Positions 1 to 14,002 of a DNA stretch of 18,939 nucleotides are shown piece after piece (position 1 is the stretch's first letter; every line of letters begins with the position of its first letter). The position numbers and the translations under genes were made by a program. This DNA comes from Acanthamoeba lenticulata (Eukaryota > Discosea > Longamoebia > Acanthamoebidae): the NCBI GenBank assembly GCA_002179805.1, contig NAVB01000889.1:1-18939 (forward strand). Direction: 5' to 3'. The notes below the pieces were generated by a model that had not been told where the DNA came from, searched no databases, and saw only the letters and a program-made list of their open reading frames with translations.

Positions 1-2
1 TT

Positions 3-5212
<5,210 letters not shown>

Positions 5213-5967
5213 GCTCCACAGTTTTGTTATCTTTTTTCTATTGTTGGACAGCGTCAACCTGTAACGTTACAGTGCAACCGGCAGATTGTGTAATTATCAC
5301 AAACGCGTGCGAAAAATCATTCGAAAAAAGGAGGTGGAAGGAAATTCGATTTGTAAACGAACGAAAAGAAATTTGGCAAAGCAGCGACAGTCGTTCGTGT
5401 TTTCGGTCAGTACGCCAGGCAAGACAACACAAGATGCGCGACTAAACCTCTCCTCCAACACTTCCTCCCATTCAAAAAATTGAACCAACTGCACGAGACG
5501 AGGCTCCAGAAGAAGCCCTAAAACTCCCCAAGAGTACAAACCAAACAATACAAGAACTTGCGCCACCAGCTCGCCCCATTGGCTACGCGCGTAGCCTTCC
5601 CTGTTGAACCCAAAAAAGAACGAACGGTGCGCTTCCTCCCCCCATTTTTTCCTTCTCCAAGGTGGGACTTGGGACCCTCCCTCAGCAAACCGTTGGGACC
5701 AGCTCAAGGCCGTTCAGTCTTGATTAGGAGCATGAAAACCCACTTTAGTTATGCTATTCTGCTTTTTGGGATCTTTCGGTTTTTACTTCTACGCCGTTTG
5801 GCTTTCCTTTTCTCTCCTCTTATTGTCGACACTCGAGCGAAACGCGGAGTGACGCTTGTTGTCACACGAGGCTCACGTGGGTGCTGGCTTCTGTCTGTGT
5901 CGGCTCCGTCGCGCAGACTCAGCCACCTGCGGGTTTCCTGTCATCTTCACCAACAATCCGTCTCTCC
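5213..5967. other. intergenic region, no gene recognised
   Basis: This holds 755 bases between the RING stop and the F-box ATG. The first part is AT-richer 3'-flank. From about 5560 it becomes pyrimidine-rich, as expected for a leader or promoter of the gene at 5968. Open frames here (a 143-residue plus frame at 5558-5989 and a 136-residue minus frame) have biased composition and no recognisable domain. No tRNA-like fold was seen. Confidence 0.5.
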
Positions 5968-6630
5968 ATGGAGCTCAAGAAAGCACTGAGCACTTCGCCG
6001 AGCGGCAGCGCCCTTGGCACTTTCAGCAATTTCATGCATTACTGCCGAGCCGACGAGGCTTCACTGTCGCAACCACCCGAGACGCTTCTTCACATCTTTG
6101 CCAACCTCCCGCCCGAGTCGCTCATCACCCTCAGCCTCGTGTGCAGCGACTGGGAAGCCCTCCTGTCCTGTCCCGGTACGACTTCCTCTCTTGCTGGATC
6201 TTCTTTACTACACGCTTGGGACTGACCGGACATGCTTGGCATTCCAGGCTCGTGGACGCTGTGGCGCGAGTGGACACGACGAACGATGCCCGGCGTGTTC
6301 GAGGCTGCGCGGGCGCGCGAGGCGTCGAGCCGCAAGGCCACCCCGTGCTGGCGGTCCCTCTTCCTCAGCCACAAGCGCGCCCAGTTTGAGCAGAAGCGCA
6401 AGGAAGAAGCTTTGGCTCTCGAGCAACAGCGACTAAAGGAGGACGTTCAGCAGCAACCGCTGCCAGAGGTCGTCGCGGATCCTCTTCGGACGGATGCAGC
6501 GGCCTTTGACAAGACCGGCAAGAAGGTGAACGACGTGCCTCGGACGGCCTGGAAGCAGATGGTCACCGTCGTGTCCATCTCGTCCCTCACGACCTTTGCC
6601 TTCTGGGCGTCGATGTCCCTCGCCTACTGA
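5968..6630 (+). CDS. F-box protein with C-terminal hydrophobic tail
   Basis: Two exons, 5968..6175 and 6248..6630, joined by a 72-nt GT-AG intron (GTACGA donor, TTCCAG acceptor, phase 1), give 196 residues. Residues about 36-75 (PPETLLHIFANLPPE then SLVCSDWEALL) match an F-box, the SKP1-binding motif of SCF ubiquitin ligases, and the intron sits at its end. A Glu/Lys/Gln-rich helix follows (about 120-150). The final 23 residues, starting MVTVVSISSLTTFAFWA, are hydrophobic and run to the C-terminus, suggesting tail anchoring in a membrane. No substrate-binding repeat domain is visible. The ATG at 5968 is the first in-frame ATG; the frame upstream offers only a GTG. It is tandem to the RING gene and convergent with the NTF2-like gene. 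Confidence 0.8.
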
Positions 6631-6878
6631 CAACAAGCGGGAACCACTGCCGGTCTACTTGAAGACTTGTACATAGCAAGCGCGTAGAGAAATCCCCCCA
6701 CTGTGTAACAATAGCGTCCAATCTCCCACTACACTTTGAACAAAAAGATGAAATGATCGTCTGTTGCGTGTACGCGTTCACTCCTTTTTGCTCTTCTTTC
6801 CTGCTCCAGTCCACGCGCAGATGGTCGTTGTGATGATGGACGCCGCCACAGTACCTGGCGTGGTGGAGTTTTTTGAGA
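6631..6878. other. convergent intergenic spacer
   Basis: These 248 bases separate the 3' ends of the F-box gene (+) and the NTF2-like gene (-). I see no clear ORF or RNA gene. A possible extra minus-strand intron (GTACTG near 6855, CAG near 6808) could extend the NTF2-like transcript, but coding support is lacking. Confidence 0.45.
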
Positions 6879-7458
6879 TCAGGTGGAGTCACAAATGGCA
6901 CCGGAGAGACAATGGTGGGACGACGTGCCCAAGGGCAACATGATGAAGTCGTGGATCAACCTGCCGGGCAGCCACATGCGGAAAATGCCTCGCGCCGTGT
7001 AGATGTCGTCTTGCCGCACGATCACCTTCCTGAGCACGCCGACTGCGAACGTGAGAGGTCCCACTTGACGCAGAGAGAGCGGAGAGAGACAGTCAAAAGA
7101 GGACGCACCGTCCATCGTCGGTGTCGCGTAGCGTGAACTTGACGTACATGCGGAAGTCGGCTTGCGCCAGCGGGAAGACGGGGAAGACCAGGTGCTGGGT
7201 CAGGTCGACCATCACCAGACCCTGGGCCTCGTCGTACATGATCTCGTGGATGGTGCCTTCAATCTTGCGGTTGTAGGCCGACCAGCCCACGAAGAGGTCC
7301 GTCAAGGCGCGCTTGCCGCGCAGGTCGAACAGCGGGTGGCGCAGAAGGACATTGTCGCAGCAGTACTGCCCGATCACCCGGGCGTGCTGGCTGGAGTCCT
7401 TTCGTAGGATGGTGCTTACCAAGTCGCGAACACAGCCGACCACTTGCTCCTTCTCCAT
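6879..7458 (-). CDS. NTF2-like (SigF-like) domain protein
   Basis: On the minus strand, exon 7458..7109 joins exon 7029..6879 through a 79-nt intron (donor GTGCGT, acceptor CTCAG, phase 2), giving 166 residues. The protein has the outline of SigF-like NTF2-like proteins known mainly from fungi: an N-terminal helix, then a strand with IHEIMYDEAQGLVMVDLTQ, a proline-containing VFPVFPL turn, a strand KFTLRD and, after the intron, the motif VRQDDIYTARGIFRMWLPG. That second-exon motif corresponds to the family's 'QEDLY..' segment. NTF2-like folds bind small ligands or act as scaffolds; the substrate is unknown. The gene is divergent from the RNA ligase with 221 bp between the two ATGs. The short C-terminal tail after residue 145 is uncertain and could be altered by further splicing. 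Confidence 0.65.
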
Positions 7459-7679
7459 GTGCTTTGCTTGGCGCTGCGGCCCTAATGTGTGGTAAGAGAC
7501 TAGCGCGAAGGGTAGAGGAACCACCCCGATGTGAAATTTCGGCCGCTACTACTGGCAGTTAAACGAGCTGCTGACGTCAGCTGTTCCGCTGCACGAAATT
7601 GCTTATCTTGCTCTTTTCCCAAAGTGTTTTTGGTGTGGTGGAAAGAGGTCCGGCGCTCACTACAACCCAGCACAACAAT
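7459..7679. promoter_or_regulatory. bidirectional promoter region (NTF2-like / RNA ligase)
   Basis: This 221-bp interval separates the two divergent start codons. It contains a 12-bp perfect palindrome at 7570-7581 whose core, TGACGTCA at 7572-7579, is the consensus CRE/bZIP site. No TATA box is evident. Shared control of the two genes is an inference from geometry. Confidence 0.55.
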
Positions 7680-9318
7680 ATGGAAGCGCCCACAGGAGCC
7701 GCGCAGCAGAGTGAAGGAGATCCCGGCTTTGCAGGTTACCACAAGATACAGGACAGGTGCGCTTCGACCCCACCCCCTCTTCCCCGTCCAGGCCTTGGCT
7801 CGTGGCTCTGATAAACGGGCTCTTGCTGGGTCGCAGCACACGGAACTGGGTCTTGCCTCGCGGCGGCAAGTCGTTCGGCAAGTCGTGGGTCGCCACGGAG
7901 AAGGTGACGCCTCTTCTCCGCCAGCCAACAGGCGTGGCACTTTGCGCTCACACGAGCTTTGCCTCTCTGCACGGGGCCAACAGGTGCACGGCGCCAACTT
8001 CTGCTTCCTCATGAGCCGCAGCGCCGGCGGGGACGTGGAGGTGCAGTGCGGCAAGCGGCGCGAGGTCCTGCGCGCCGACGAGGACTTCTTCGGGCACGCC
8101 GTGCTTGTCGACCGGCTGCGGCCCAAGGTCGGGCGCCTGTTTGAGCAGGTCGAGCGCGATCAAGCCGCCCTCCTGGCCGCCCACGTCTCGGGCCTCGCCG
8201 GCGCCGACACGCGCGGGCGCGGCGGCCAGGCGGCAGCGGCGGCGCCGGCACCTGCGGTAGCGCGAGTGCTGCTGTTTGGCGAGCTGTGCGGCGGCCATTA
8301 CCCGCACCCGGAGGTGCCGCCGGACCCGCGCGTGGAGGCCGTCCAGACGGGCGTCTACTACTCGCCCACGATCGAGTTCTATGCGTTCGACGTCGCGCTC
8401 GAACTGGCCGGCGGCCGCCTCAACGAAGCCACCGGCGACGCGCTGTTTTTCGTCGACTACGACAAGGCGCTCGAGCTCTTCCGGAGCGTGGAGCTCCTCT
8501 GTGCCGAGCCGCTCGCCGTCGGTACGTTGGATGGTCTCGTCCTGTCGTGGCGCCGTCCGTGTTGTTGACGGCACTCACCATGACCGACGCGCGCACACAC
8601 GCAGGGACGTACGAGGAGATGCTCGAGCACCCGGTCGAGTTCGAGTCCACGGTCCCAGCGCGGCTGGGCTTGCCCCCGCTGCCGACGCCCAACCGAGCCG
8701 AAGGGGTGCGCGCGTGCGCTCGCTTTTGTGTGATTGTGTGTATTGACGCAGTGCTGGATCTGTTGGATCTGTTCAGATCGTGCTGAAGCCGATGAAGACG
8801 CTCTACGTGTCCACGAGCAAGGGCGGCGCCACGCGCGCCATCGTCAAGAAGAAGACAAAGCAGTTTTCGGAGGAGGACCGGTACCACCAGGCTGAGAAGT
8901 GGCAGGCCCGGCCTGGGGGCGGCGCCGGCAGCGGCAAAGAGGACTACGGGCCGTCGGCCGCGGAGCTGCTCGAGTTTGAGATGTACGCGCTGGTCACCCG
9001 CAACCGCCTCAACAACGTCATTTCCAAGCTCGGTACGTCCCTCTTCGTCCTTCTCGCAGTTGATCCTGGTCGCGTGTGCCGCCGGTCTTGACGGGCAGAA
9101 CCAAACCAGGGCGCGTCGAGGCGCACGAGCGAGAGAAGGTGATGGAGCTGCTGGCCAAGCTGATGGCCGATGTCATGGAACAGCTCCAGGAGGACCACGC
9201 AGAGGTCCTCGGCGCCCTGGCGCCTGGTGCCAAGGCCGACCTCACGCGGAAGCTCCGCGTCGAGTGCAAGCAGGTCATCATCCAGCACTTCAAGGAGACG
9301 CGACAGCCCAAGTCATGA
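7680..9318 (+). CDS. Rnl2-family RNA ligase
   Basis: Six exons: 7680..7756, 7837..7903, 7984..8521, 8605..8705, 8777..9032, 9110..9318; all introns are GT-AG, 71-83 nt, and phases agree. The product is 415 residues. All covalent nucleotidyltransferase motifs of the T4 Rnl2 / kinetoplastid editing-ligase family are present: motif I EKVHGANF with the AMP-accepting lysine K48; motif III LLFGELCGG (E148); motif IIIa IEFYAFDV (about 178-185); motif IV EGIVLKP (E260-P266); motif V IVKKKTKQF (K285-K287). A helical C-terminal part of about 110 residues follows, fitting the family's C-terminal domain. Such enzymes seal 3'-OH/5'-phosphate nicks in double-stranded RNA through ligase-AMP and RNA-AMP intermediates. 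The acidic N-terminus does not look like a mitochondrial presequence, so location is open. The intron after K48 separates the catalytic lysine from the rest of motif I. Confidence 0.9.
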
Positions 9319-9437
9319 AAGGTTGACTTTGGTGGACCTGACCTTTTCTGCGAACTGAAAGTAAAAGTCGACCACGAAGTAGAGGTCCATTTTTTTTATC
9401 TTTAAAATCAGAAAAAGCGACAGCACACTAACACAAC

Positions 9438-9986
9438 ATGCATACAGGCGAAAAGACGCCCCTCCTCTCTTGGCAGACCCCACAGCACACAACCCCCAAT
9501 GGTGGTCACCAATCGTTCACGCTCGACGACTTGGAGGGTGGCCAGCTCCTCCACGAGTTCAACTCCGGCTTGTTCGCACAACTGCCGGACGAGGTGCTGC
9601 TCGAGGTGTGGAGCTGGTTGACGACCTTTCGCGAGAAGATGGCCCTCCGCGCCACGGACCGCCGGTGGCTCATGCTCAGCACCAACGACCGGGGCTTCAA
9701 TGCGGAACTTGCGCGACGTGTGGGAAACGGCCAATGGTACGAGGCGCTGCGCCTCAAGACGAAGCAGGAGCGCGAGGCCAAGAGCAGAGAGCGCAACCAG
9801 GAGTGGATCAGGGAAAAGGAAAAGGAACTCCTGCTGGGAATCCTTCCCGAGGAGGAGGCCACGCCAGAAATGCTGGAGGCCAACCGAAGACGCAAGAGGA
9901 AAACTCTCATCATCACGCTCATTGTTGTCGTCCTTTTGGCCTTTGTGTACTTGATCGTTCTGGTAGTAAACGCAGGAAGCACTTGA
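9438..9986 (+). CDS. F-box-like tail-anchored protein
   Basis: A single-exon gene of 182 residues starts at ATG 9438, 119 bp after the RNA ligase stop. Residues 46-81 (LFAQLPDEVLLEVWSWL, then RATDRRWLML) are F-box-like. A strongly charged Glu/Lys/Arg helix spans about 105-140. A basic cluster RRRKRK precedes a clear transmembrane helix at about 156-178, leaving only a few residues (NAGST) at the C-terminus. This is the layout of a tail-anchored membrane protein with a cytosolic F-box, so it may recruit SKP1/cullin to a membrane. The architecture is the same as that of the gene at 5968-6630, although sequence similarity is weak. The F-box call is from pattern only. Confidence 0.72.
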   Translation: MHTGEKTPLLSWQTPQHTTPNGGHQSFTLDDLEGGQLLHEFNSGLFAQLPDEVLLEVWSWLTTFREKMALRATDRRWLMLSTNDRGFNAELARRVGNGQWYEALRLKTKQEREAKSRERNQEWIREKEKELLLGILPEEEATPEMLEANRRRKRKTLIITLIVVVLLAFVYLIVLVVNAGST

Positions 9987-10001
9987 CACTTTGGCCGTGT
10001 A

Positions 10002-10007
10002 AATAAA
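10002..10007 (+). terminator. polyadenylation signal AATAAA
   Basis: An AATAAA sits 16 bases downstream of the stop codon of the F-box-like tail-anchored gene on the same strand. Confidence 0.6.
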
Positions 10008-10032
10008 ATTGTACTAAAGGCTTCATTGGTCA

Positions 10033-10092
10033 AGGACAGCCTGGCTTTCGAACCACGCCCCGCTTCCCCACACCCCATTATGAGGCTGTCTT
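10033..10092. repeat. inverted repeat / hairpin
   Basis: AGGACAGCC at 10033-10041 pairs with GGCTGTCTT at 10084-10092 (nine pairs, one G-U), with a 42-base loop that contains a TTCGAA palindrome flanked by TGG and CCA. It lies about 25 bases past the upstream gene's AATAAA, so it might be a 3'-end or transcription-blocking structure, or part of an unrecognised small RNA. Confidence 0.4.
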
Positions 10093-10479
10093 CCATGCTC
10101 CACGGGCAGCCGTTGGCGCGTTCACTGGAGCACGGTCAGGTGCCCGCGCCCCAGGCCAAAAGACCGTGGGGTGAAAAAACTGATGTGGGAGTTAGTTAAG
10201 TACGCATGAAGGTGAGCGGCCTCAATTGATGATCCAACTGAAGCCGCAAGGAACGCCTTTTCGCCTTGCTCAGGCAGAGTTTCGGGTTTGCGACCTTCGT
10301 CCTCTCTCTCGCTGTATCGGGCCAGAAAATGAATAGGAAAAATCCGGAGAATAAAGGAAGCCGTGTATTTTCTTTTCGGGGGTTGTGTTTGGAGTAATCG
10401 TTTGCTGGGCAACCCAGCTCCTTCATCTCATCTGATCCACTTTAAATTCCGCCATCTCTCTTCCTCCTCTTTAAAGAAG

Positions 10480-11630
10480 ATGTCCTGTCATAGTAGACCA
10501 TGCCATTCCTCGCCATGCTATACCACAACTACGGTCACGTCGTGTTCGGCCCGTCCTGCGTATTCCTCGACGAGTGCCTACCCCGCCTACACCGGGTCAG
10601 CCACCTCGCTGCCCATCCGAACAAATGGGGCTCTTTATCTCCGACAAAAGGCTCTTAAGGAAGGCTACCTGGTGAAGCAGGGTGGCATCATCAAGAACTG
10701 GAAACGACGTTTCTGGGTTCTTAGTGGCATGACCCTCTACTATTTTGTTAGCCCTTCGGTACGTCCTTCTGGTCCCGATTTTCATCATTCTCTCCTTCGA
10801 GAAGCCCCTCTTTTCCCTCTTCTCAACCATCTCTCGCCTGCCAGTCGGAGGAGCCACAGGGCTCCATCCAGCTCAAGGGCGCCAGCGTGGCCCTCAACAA
10901 CGGGACCTTCCCATACAGCTCGCAGGCCAAGTACGTCGCCCTTTTGCTTGCAACTCTCTCTCCTCTTCTCCCTTTTTGCCCCGCAAGCTCATCTTTCGCT
11001 GATCGAGTCTCACCTGCCGTCTTCTCTCGCGTCCTTCTCTTCATGGCTGGTCGTCACGACACGCCACCAGGTACGTGTTCGCCGTCGACACACCGTCGCG
11101 CCGCTACTATGTAGAGGCCGACAACCAGCTCGAGTTCGACTCGTGGGTAGAGGCCATTCAAAACGCCATCCGTGGCAAGGTGCGCGCCACCAGTGCCCAC
11201 ACAGCTCGGCCCACCGCTGGTCGTGGTGGCTGACACAGTGCGCGCGCAGGTGACACAATTCTACAGCCAGCCGGTGCCCAACCTCCAGCAGCAGCAACAA
11301 CAACAACAGGCGCCACCGATGGCCCCCACCGCGGTGACGGCCTACCCGCCAGCCGGTGGGTGGGCCCAGCCCTCGGCGCCACCGGCCGAGTGGAGCACGC
11401 CGCAGGCCGGCCAGGCCGGCTACAGGCCGCTCTACCCGCCGCCACTGCAGCAGCAGCAACAGCCCCAGCCGCAGCCACAGCAGTACTGGGCGCAGCCGCC
11501 ACCACCACAGCCGCAGCAGCAGCAGCAGCAGAACGCCTACGCGGGCTTTGGGGCGCCCTACGGCGGCGTCGTCCAGATGTCGTCAGGCTACTCGACCAAC
11601 GCTTACCCCTACACCGCCCAGCACCAGTAG
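10480..11630 (+). CDS. PH-domain protein with Gln/Pro-rich tail
   Basis: Four exons, 10480..10758, 10845..10930, 11071..11179 and 11250..11630, joined in phase, give 284 residues. After a Cys/Ser/Thr/Tyr-rich N-terminus, residues about 60-155 form a pleckstrin-homology domain: KEGYLVKQGG with NWKRRFWVL (first strands), the middle strands EEPQGSIQLKG, YVFAVDT, and the C-terminal helix containing the near-invariant Trp (FDSWVEAIQNAI, W147). The basic KxG..KxWKxRxF pattern of the first loop is compatible with phosphoinositide binding, so a membrane-recruited adaptor in the cytosol is likely. The last exon is Gln/Pro/Tyr-rich (CAG repeats at about 11288-11310 and 11440-11535) and probably disordered. 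No catalytic domain is present. Exon boundaries cut the PH domain into three parts. Confidence 0.88.
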
Positions 11631-11724
11631 TGGTGTGATGGTATCGTGCAGGTGTGGATACCAGCCAGATGTCAACGTTGGGGGCCAGCGTGGAAGTGTA
11701 AACTCGAGTACAGTTTTGGATCAA

Positions 11725-11730
11725 AATAAA
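11725..11730 (+). terminator. polyadenylation signal of the PH-domain gene
   Basis: AATAAA lies 94 bases after the PH-protein stop, immediately before an A-rich block. The next gene's ATG is only 75 bases further on, so the transcripts are tightly packed. Confidence 0.55.
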
Positions 11731-11736
11731 CCGATG

Positions 11737-11792
11737 CAAAAAACAAAAAAAAAAAACAAAAACAAAAACAAAATAAAATACATAACAATAAA
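11737..11792 (+). repeat. A-rich (AAAAAC)n-like simple sequence
   Basis: Repeated A4-12 runs separated by single C or T bases form a low-complexity block between the PH gene and the kinase-like gene. It serves as 3' flank of one and 5' leader/promoter of the next. Confidence 0.7.
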
Positions 11793-11805
11793 GAGAAGAG
11801 GAGAG

Positions 11806-12794
11806 ATGCACAGGCGTCGGGTCGTGGTGGGTGTAACGGGCTTCATGGGCGCCGGCAAGGGTACGCCACACCCGTGGTGCAGTGCAAACACCAAATGGGG
11901 CAAGTTGTTGTGCTTAATCCTCACATCCCCTGACTGCAGATTCGTTTGCCAACTACCTCGTCCACACCCACGGCTTTGGCCACCTCTCCCTGAGCGACGG
12001 CCTGCGCGAAGTCGTCCGCCAGCGACATCAGACCCCTTCCATCGAGCTCTTGGTCGCGGTACCTCTCCCCAAACCTCCTTCCTACACGACGGCCAATACC
12101 GACAGCTGGGCGGACGGGCGTGATGTGGAGGTCGGGAACGAGATGCGCGAAGCCGAGGGCGCTGGGGTGTTGGGCAAGCTGGCCTGCCGCAAGTTCGCCG
12201 CCGAGGGCCAGCTGCAAGGCACGAGTCACGTCGTGACCTCCATACGGCACCCAGCCGAGGTGGAGGAGCTCCGCCGCGGGTGCCAGGCGCCTTTTTGTCT
12301 CGTGTTCCTCGACGCGCCCGTCCGCGTGCGCTTCGACAGGTTCGTGCTGCGTCTCCTCCATGCCCCCAACAACAAGCGGCTCAAGCGACCCATCCAGGGT
12401 CAAGTCGCGGGCTCGCGAGGGGGACATGCAGTCCTTTGACGAGTTTGTTGAGGCGGAGAAGGCGCAGCTCGTCTCCGCCAACCCTGCCGGGCAGCAGCTC
12501 CTCCGGTGCCAGGAGATCGCCGATGGTGCGTGCGTGACTTGTGTACGCCAATGTGGTCATCATTGCTCGTATGCTCAACCAACCTCCTCCCACACTTGTG
12601 TGTGCAGTCGTGCTGGTCAACGACAAGGAGTCCGAGGCGGCTTTCCATCGGTGCGCTGCTCCCCTTCTTCTTCGCCACCGCCCCAAAATTTGAGGGTTGT
12701 TGATGTTGAGGCCTCACCACGACGCACTACATGCAGGGACATCGAAGCATGGCTGGCACAGTGGCTCCAGAGTTTGCCGCCAGAGCAGAGCTGA
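11806..12794 (+). CDS. P-loop nucleotide kinase-like protein (dNMP / dephospho-CoA kinase type)
   Basis: Five exons, 11806..11860, 11940..12339, 12398..12525, 12608..12650 and 12737..12794, all in phase, give 227 residues. The N-terminus VVVGVTGFMGAGKDS is a Walker A loop (G12 to K18) with Asp after the lysine, as in phage deoxynucleotide kinases and phosphomevalonate kinases. The first intron falls inside it, right after K18. Further marks of the AAA_17/18-type kinases are VGNEMRE, a strand then SIRHPAEVEELR, and the LVFLDAPVRVRFDR strand-turn-Arg (lid region). The C-terminal LVNDKESEAAFHR fits the last core strand. The same fold is the N-terminal domain of some deoxycytidylate deaminases, but no deaminase domain follows here. 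The exact substrate cannot be told. The stretch around 12045-12105 is read through in frame but looks loose, so a missed splice there is possible. The gene is convergent with the acetyltransferase, 75 bp away. Confidence 0.78.
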
Positions 12795-12869
12795 GGGTTA
12801 TGTGCCGTAAAGGCAAGCTGACAAAGGTGATGATGATGATGCTGATGAAAACCAGCCAGCTAGGGATGT

Positions 12870-13874
12870 TTATGGTGTCGTCGTCATCGTCATGCGCATG
12901 TTGAGGGCGCCCGCGGCCTTGATGTGTCGGGAGAAATGCGGTGAGGTGACGGCCGAGTACTCCTCGAAGCCCAGCTTCTCGTACGTCCGCCTGGCGGGGT
13001 CGTTCCCCAGGAGCAGTGTTATCTGCGCCTTCGTGTAGCCTTTGGCCTTGCCTGCACGGGGAAAACAAATGTGGAATTGGACATGAGGATGCTCCTCCAC
13101 TATGTAGCACGACATTGTTGAAACAACGAACCTATCTCCAGAACCTGTTGGAGGAGCTGTTGCACAAGTCCGCGACGTCGGTACTCAGGCTTCGTGGCTA
13201 CCCACTCGACCACCCAGTGATTCTCCACATCTGACGACGCAGAACGCAAGAGAGTGTCAGGTTGGCTTCAAAAGGAGAGGGGTTGAAGGCTTCGTCCTAC
13301 CGGCCAAGGTGGGCATTGCGGCGAACACATCGTTGGCCCTGAGGGGAGTGACGAGATCAGTCACTGAAGAAACAACGGGGTGGGATGTGCACTTACCTCT
13401 CCATAAGCTCTGCTACTTGGCTTTCCGCCCAATTGCGCCGCTGCAGGCTTGCTACAAGCAGCCGCAGGCCGACCTCGCCTGACTTGTGCTTTGTCTCGTA
13501 GCCACTCAGGCCTGAGTGGATGATGCTCAGCTGAGTACAGAGTGGCAGATGTTGGACTTGACAACACTTGAAGCGCACCTGCGGCAGGCACGCCGTCAAC
13601 TTCCGCGACCAAGAAGCCGTCCCAACGCATGAACGAGGGCTCATCGGACTCAATAACCTCCTTGAGCACATCAATCTTCTCCTCTTCTGTTGTATTGGGC
13701 CTGTCATAAAGCGTGAGTGAGGCGCCACATGGTACATCTCCACAGGTCCAGCAGCCAGTACATCACGACTTCCAGGAACCCACGCTCAAGATGAGACCGG
13801 CATGCGTGCACAATGACCCAACCAAGGAAGGCAGCGTCCTCTTTTGTGGCCGGTCGGACAGTGGCGGTGCTCAT
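12870..13874 (-). CDS. GNAT-family N-acetyltransferase
   Basis: Six minus-strand exons: 13874..13744, 13700..13579, 13511..13397, 13338..13301, 13230..13132, 13051..12870. Phases are consistent and the product is 228 residues. The first intron is only 43 nt. The N-terminus TATVRPATKEDAAFL is the usual first GNAT strand and helix. FLVAEVDGVPAAG is the central strand pair. Motif A is VATKPEYRRRGL (146-157) with the R-R-x-G-x acetyl-CoA pyrophosphate loop followed by VQQLLQQV. Motif B is LGNDPARRTYEKLGF (183-197). These are the acetyl-CoA-binding and catalytic core elements; the acceptor (small amine or protein) is unknown. Lacking a signal or membrane segment, it should be cytosolic. The ATG at 13874 is the first in-frame ATG. 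Confidence 0.88.
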
Positions 13875-14002
13875 CTTGCGCGGGAGGATGGAGTAGAACG
13901 TCGTTATGGAAAACAAAGGCTCCAAAACAAAACAGCGCCGCTTTTGTTTCAGCCCTTCACCAAATACAGCAAAAGACTACTGCTCACCACCTAGGGGACC
14001 TA

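Larger units (their letters stand above)
9987..10479. other. intergenic region with polyA signal and hairpin
   Basis: These 493 bases lie between the tail-anchored F-box gene and the PH-domain gene. AATAAA at 10002-10007, 16 bases after the stop, is a good polyadenylation signal. An inverted repeat follows at 10033-10092. The rest has no convincing ORF. A pyrimidine-rich CTCTCTTCCTCC stretch just before 10480 is probably the 5' leader of the PH gene. Confidence 0.55.

Noticed and set aside
5558..5989. 143-residue plus open frame upstream of the F-box gene
   Set aside because: It overlaps the F-box exon in another frame, has no domain and lies in pyrimidine-rich leader-like sequence.
7500..8574. 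long open frames on both strands across the RNA ligase gene
   Set aside because: They are frame shadows; only the spliced plus-strand model keeps all ligase motifs.
10033..10092. tRNA-like features (acceptor-like 7-bp stem and GGTTCGAAA on the minus strand)
   Set aside because: The span between the paired arms is only about 56 bases, with no D or anticodon stem, too short for a tRNA.
10222..10242. C/D-box snoRNA-like TGATGA and CTGA
   Set aside because: The two boxes are too close together, and no flanking terminal stem or second box pair is seen.
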